Of a DNA stretch of 9,614 nt, positions 7,429-9,614 are shown piece by piece. The DNA comes from CAYNTC01 sp964432925 (GTDB lineage Bacteria; Planctomycetota; Phycisphaerae; Sedimentisphaerales; Anaerobacaceae): positions 1 through 9,614 of the forward strand of contig CAYSPM010000110.1 of assembly GCA_964432925.1 (NCBI GenBank), in the 5' to 3' direction. A program made the translations under genes and the position numbers. Numbering within the stretch: the stretch's first letter is position 1; each line of letters opens with the position of its first letter. The notes beneath the pieces are model-generated. The model was not told the origin of the DNA. It did no database searches and was given only the letters and a program-made list of their open reading frames with translations.

Positions 7429-9222
7429 TCAATCGGTTAATTTTTCGTACCACGTTTTCTTGAGAATAAATGAAGTTATCAACAGGATAACAATCGCAGA
7501 TATCAGAGAGATATTTTCTCTGATGATCAGATATATAGGAATGAGCACTAGAGAAGTCTGCCAAATAATTCCAATAACGATGTTAAACATATCTCTTTTG
7601 AAATTTTTGTTCCCTTGAAAGCTGGGGTCTTCCTTAATGACTTTGTCCTGAATCGGGCCCCAAAATCCCCAGGGTCGCACTTGCTTATAAAATGACTTCA
7701 GGACTTCTTCATCTTCCGGCTTGGTAACGAGGGTGCCAATAATGCAGCCCAGCAGTGAAAGAACTAAAATAAACGGGAATATGTAAAAATCCTGTACGGT
7801 AGGCATAAGCAAGGGCATCGTCAGGGAGGCGATCAGGCCTATAACCATTCCCCAGAAATAGCCGTAACCATTGAATCTCCACCAGTACCACTTCAAAACA
7901 TTCGCCGCAGCATATCCGCCCCATAAAGACGAGACGATCCATACCGTCACAGAATTAATCGACTCAACCATAAAAAGTCCAAAAGAAATCCCGACAACCA
8001 CCACAGCGAGCGAAATGATATAACTCATTTTAACATATTGTTTATCGGTTGCGCTTGGGTTGATATAACGTTTATAAATATCGTTAACAATATAAGCCGG
8101 AGCTGCATTGACAGTTGCAGCGAATGTTGACATAAAGGCGGCAAGCAGGCCGGCCATCAATATGCCTAACAAACCGGTTGGAACAAATCTGTTCATCGCC
8201 ATAGGCAAAATCATTTCGAAATCGATATTTTCACCCATCGCTGCAAGATCGGGCATAAGATATACAATGGCCAGCACCGCTAAACCTCCTATCAACATAT
8301 ATCTTGGGAAAAACAACGCTACGGAAACGAAACCACTCATTTTGGCTGCTTCTTTGGGACTTTTGGTCGCGAGAATCCGCTGCATATCGTAGTTGGGGGC
8401 TGGTCCTGCCACGCTTAGCAAAAAGCCCTTGAAAAGAATCATCATCATAAAGCAGGTGAACAATTCATAACCGTCGGCCGCAATTTTAGTGTTTACCGAG
8501 TCAAGTATTCCGCTCCAGTTCAAATCAAGCCTCCAGCCGAAATATAACTCTTTCCATCCTTCAGGCACTAATCCTGCGATTTGTCCCGCAGTGACATGAT
8601 TTATAGCGATGATACCAACAGCTATTGATGCTATGGTCATTATTACAAATTGGATAAGCTCGGTTAAAACCACGCTGTGCATTCCACCTTTTACAACGTA
8701 CAGCGTGGTTATGCTCATAAAGATGAGTCCATATTGATTTGGCGTCAGATTCCAGGGCAGAAATTCCGAGGAAAATTTCCCGATTCCCTTGAATCCATAG
8801 GCCAGAAAGCCAATCACACTGACAATTGCAAATATAACGACGATAATATGAGATAGCTGTGCGCCGGTTCCGATGCCGAATCTGGTCTTCATCCATTCGG
8901 CGCCGGTCATGACATTTGAACGTCTGAGCCAGGTGGATAAATATACCATTAAAAATATCTGGTTAAAAACAGGCCATAGCCATGGTATGAACGCACCTTT
9001 GAGCCCGTAAACAAAGATTAGATAAACCAGCCACATTGTCCCCGTTATGTCAAACATCCCGGAAGCGTTCGAAACCCCCAGGATATACCATGGAATGCTC
9101 TTACCACCGAGAAAGTAGGAATCTATATTTTTTGAAGCTCTTTTAGAGATCAGAAATCCAACCACAACGGTGGAGATCAAATAAAGAAAAATGATCGCAA
9201 TATCAACGGAGTGAAGTTGCAT
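7429..9222 (-). CDS. Sodium:solute symporter (SSS family), probable sugar importer
   Basis: A 597-residue inner-membrane protein with about 14 hydrophobic spans. The family signature at the start is clear: SKRASKNIDSYFLGGKSIPW (26-45). A conserved cytoplasmic loop, DMQRILATKSPKEA (279-292), follows, and then the helix carrying the likely sodium-site serine/threonine, AAFMSTFAATVNAAP (361-375), ending in IVNDIY. The C-terminal part (about 505-597) has VRPWGFWGP (515-523) and two further spans, as in many SSS carriers from polysaccharide-degrading bacteria. I start it at the ATG 9220-9222, which has GGAAGG 7 nt upstream; the ATG at 9235-9237 has no ribosome site. The adjacent GH94 gene suggests it imports a disaccharide, though most characterised SSS sugar carriers move monosaccharides or uronates. 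It is the first gene of the minus-strand series. The substrate cannot be read from the sequence. Confidence 0.93.
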   Translation of the reverse strand: MQLHSVDIAIIFLYLISTVVVGFLISKRASKNIDSYFLGGKSIPWYILGVSNASGMFDITGTMWLVYLIFVYGLKGAFIPWLWPVFNQIFLMVYLSTWLRRSNVMTGAEWMKTRFGIGTGAQLSHIIVVIFAIVSVIGFLAYGFKGIGKFSSEFLPWNLTPNQYGLIFMSITTLYVVKGGMHSVVLTELIQFVIMTIASIAVGIIAINHVTAGQIAGLVPEGWKELYFGWRLDLNWSGILDSVNTKIAADGYELFTCFMMMILFKGFLLSVAGPAPNYDMQRILATKSPKEAAKMSGFVSVALFFPRYMLIGGLAVLAIVYLMPDLAAMGENIDFEMILPMAMNRFVPTGLLGILMAGLLAAFMSTFAATVNAAPAYIVNDIYKRYINPSATDKQYVKMSYIISLAVVVVGISFGLFMVESINSVTVWIVSSLWGGYAAANVLKWYWWRFNGYGYFWGMVIGLIASLTMPLLMPTVQDFYIFPFILVLSLLGCIIGTLVTKPEDEEVLKSFYKQVRPWGFWGPIQDKVIKEDPSFQGNKNFKRDMFNIVIGIIWQTSLVLIPIYLIIRENISLISAIVILLITSFILKKTWYEKLTD

Positions 9223-9227
9223 AACGT

Positions 9228-9235
9228 CACCTTCC
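9228..9235 (-). promoter_or_regulatory. Ribosome binding site deciding the symporter start
   Basis: GGAAGGTG on the minus strand ends 5 nt before the ATG at 9220-9222 (GGAAGG itself at a 7-nt gap). The alternative in-frame ATG at 9235-9237 overlaps this site and is preceded only by AT-rich sequence, so the later start is preferred. Confidence 0.6.
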
Positions 9236-9256
9236 ATATTTGATATGATTAAATTG

Positions 9257-9277
9257 ATGCATTTTATCTCTATGCAT
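9257..9277. repeat. Twin ATGCAT palindromes in the symporter leader
   Basis: Two copies of the self-complementary hexamer ATGCAT, at 9257-9262 and 9272-9277, stand 15 bp apart centre to centre, 35-55 bp upstream of the symporter start. They could be two half-sites of an operator or fold as a short hairpin. Evidence is pattern only. Confidence 0.35.
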
Positions 9278-9305
9278 TCAGTTTCTTTATCCCAAAAGAG
9301 TCATA

Positions 9306-9334
9306 AGTCTAAATTGGTAGCTGGTGATTGGCAA
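9306..9334 (-). promoter_or_regulatory. Candidate promoter of the symporter/GH94 genes
   Basis: On the minus strand TTGCCA (9329-9334, five of six consensus bases) and TAGACT (9306-9311, four of six) are separated by exactly 17 bp. Transcription would start near 9299, giving a leader of about 77 nt before the ATG at 9222. The -10 element is mediocre and the -35 lies inside the palindromic repeat, so this is tentative. Confidence 0.3.
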
Positions 9335-9380
9335 CTGGTTATTGTTTATTAGTCGGTAATTATTACCCATCAGTCACCAG
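9321..9380. repeat. Imperfect palindromic repeat with inner 13-bp palindrome
   Basis: Outer arms CTGGTGATTGG (9321-9331) and TCAGTCACCAG (9370-9380) pair over 11 positions, nine Watson-Crick and two G-U on the plus strand. Between them lies the perfect odd palindrome GGTAAT-T-ATTACC (9355-9367). The wording (ctggtgattgg, aactggtta) resembles the mobile intergenic repeats rich in 'ggtgattggtaactggtt' seen in several bacterial genomes. The inner palindrome is also well placed, just upstream of the candidate -35, to be a regulator site. I cannot distinguish these from the window alone. Confidence 0.45.
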
Positions 9381-9441
9381 ATAATAAATGTACAAAATCT
9401 AAATTCCCCTTGTGTCCTTTTAATATTGAATAAACTTATGC

Positions 9442-9511
9442 TGTCTTGCCGATATCCTGAATGAGGGACAAGTGGTTGTCCCATAAACAGTTAAATTCAG
9501 GAGACAAGACA
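9442..9511 (+). promoter_or_regulatory. Nested hairpin covering the ribosome site of the right-edge gene
   Basis: In the plus-strand RNA three stems nest: TGTCTTG (9442-9448) with CAAGACA (9505-9511), TCCTGAAT (9455-9462) with ATTCAGGA (9495-9502), and an inner perfect hairpin GGGACAA-GTGG-TTGTCCC (9465-9482). The middle stem buries AGGAG (9499-9503), the Shine-Dalgarno sequence 8 nt before the ATG at 9512. All listed pairs are Watson-Crick. By analogy with insertion sequences such as IS10 and IS50, this may block translation from read-through transcripts, or it may be part of the element's end. Confidence 0.6.
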
Positions 9512-9614
9512 ATGCAGGCTCTTTCAAAATTCTGTTGTCAAAATAAAAAATGCCCGGATTATGGAAAACGCAACGCAAATAATCTGACAGTATGCGGATG
9601 GTACGGCAAAAATA
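9512..9614 (+). CDS. Transposase-like zinc-ribbon protein, N-terminal fragment (runs off window)
   Basis: Thirty-four codons from an ATG with AGGAG 8 nt upstream. The peptide MQALSKFCCQNKKC, then PDYGKRNANNLTVCGWYGKN, has CCxxxxxC spacing followed by a distant cysteine, as in a zinc-ribbon start. I associate this beginning with IS1-like transposases common in Planctomycetota genomes, which continue with a CxxC half and a helix-turn-helix, but those parts lie outside the window. The plus-strand orientation, opposite to every other gene, and the structured leader fit a mobile element inserted next to the sugar cluster. The left end of the element and any target duplication were not identified. 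A non-mobile zinc-ribbon DNA-binding protein is the alternative. Confidence 0.55.
   Translation, partial: MQALSKFCCQNKKCPDYGKRNANNLTVCGWYGKN

Noticed and set aside
9235..9237. Earlier in-frame ATG for the symporter, adding MEGDV
   Set aside because: No Shine-Dalgarno sequence lies upstream, whereas GGAAGG serves the ATG at 9222.
1..9614. tRNA, rRNA, CRISPR array, riboswitch or phage-defence genes
   Set aside because: I looked for cloverleaf ends, regularly spaced repeats and known aptamer landmarks and saw none. Nearly all of the window is accounted for by the listed genes.

Overview
The window looks like part of a pectin-degradation gene cluster from a Planctomycetota bacterium, probably class Phycisphaerae or a relative. 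The evidence is two secreted family-11 rhamnogalacturonan lyases, a type I dockerin with 'W-L' helix ends at the C-terminus of one of them (a style I associate with Phycisphaerae), a sodium:solute symporter whose tail motif (VRPWGFWGP) I associate with Planctomycetota and Bacteroidota, and a mobile-element gene start of a type I associate with the same group. This assignment is inference, because the window has no rRNA or other phylogenetic marker.

Layout. All five metabolic genes lie on the minus strand. In transcription order they are: an SSS-family symporter (9222 to 7429); a cytoplasmic GH94 phosphorylase with the full residue set of cellobiose phosphorylases (7398 to 4963, 30 bp downstream); a secreted canonical PL11 rhamnogalacturonan lyase with a dockerin (4818 to 2740), probably served by its own extended -10 promoter; a second secreted PL11-like protein whose substrate-binding motifs have diverged (2412 to 541); and, 23 bp further, the start of a secreted CBM9-like carbohydrate-binding protein that runs off the left edge. 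The 327-bp gap between the two lyases (2413-2739) holds one imperfect inverted repeat and no gene I can support. The only plus-strand gene is the beginning of a zinc-ribbon transposase-like protein at the right edge (from 9512).

How it may work. The PL11 enzymes would cut the rhamnogalacturonan-I backbone outside the cytoplasm, the dockerin would tether one of them to a cohesin partner, and the CBM9-like protein would bind sugar. The symporter and GH94 pair would import a disaccharide and phosphorolyse it to a sugar 1-phosphate plus free sugar. The usual partners for unsaturated rhamnogalacturonan products (GH105/GH88, GH78, GH28) are absent, so the phosphorylase may serve a different glycan, such as cellulose-derived cellobiose from the same plant wall.

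The most unusual structures are near the right end. The transposase-like start is preceded by a nested hairpin that pairs with its Shine-Dalgarno sequence, and the spacer upstream of the symporter is dense in palindromes. I did not find a wholly unprecedented system. The best leads are the divergent PL11 with its CBM9-like partner, the symporter/GH94 pairing in a pectin cluster, and the ribosome-site-masking structure.
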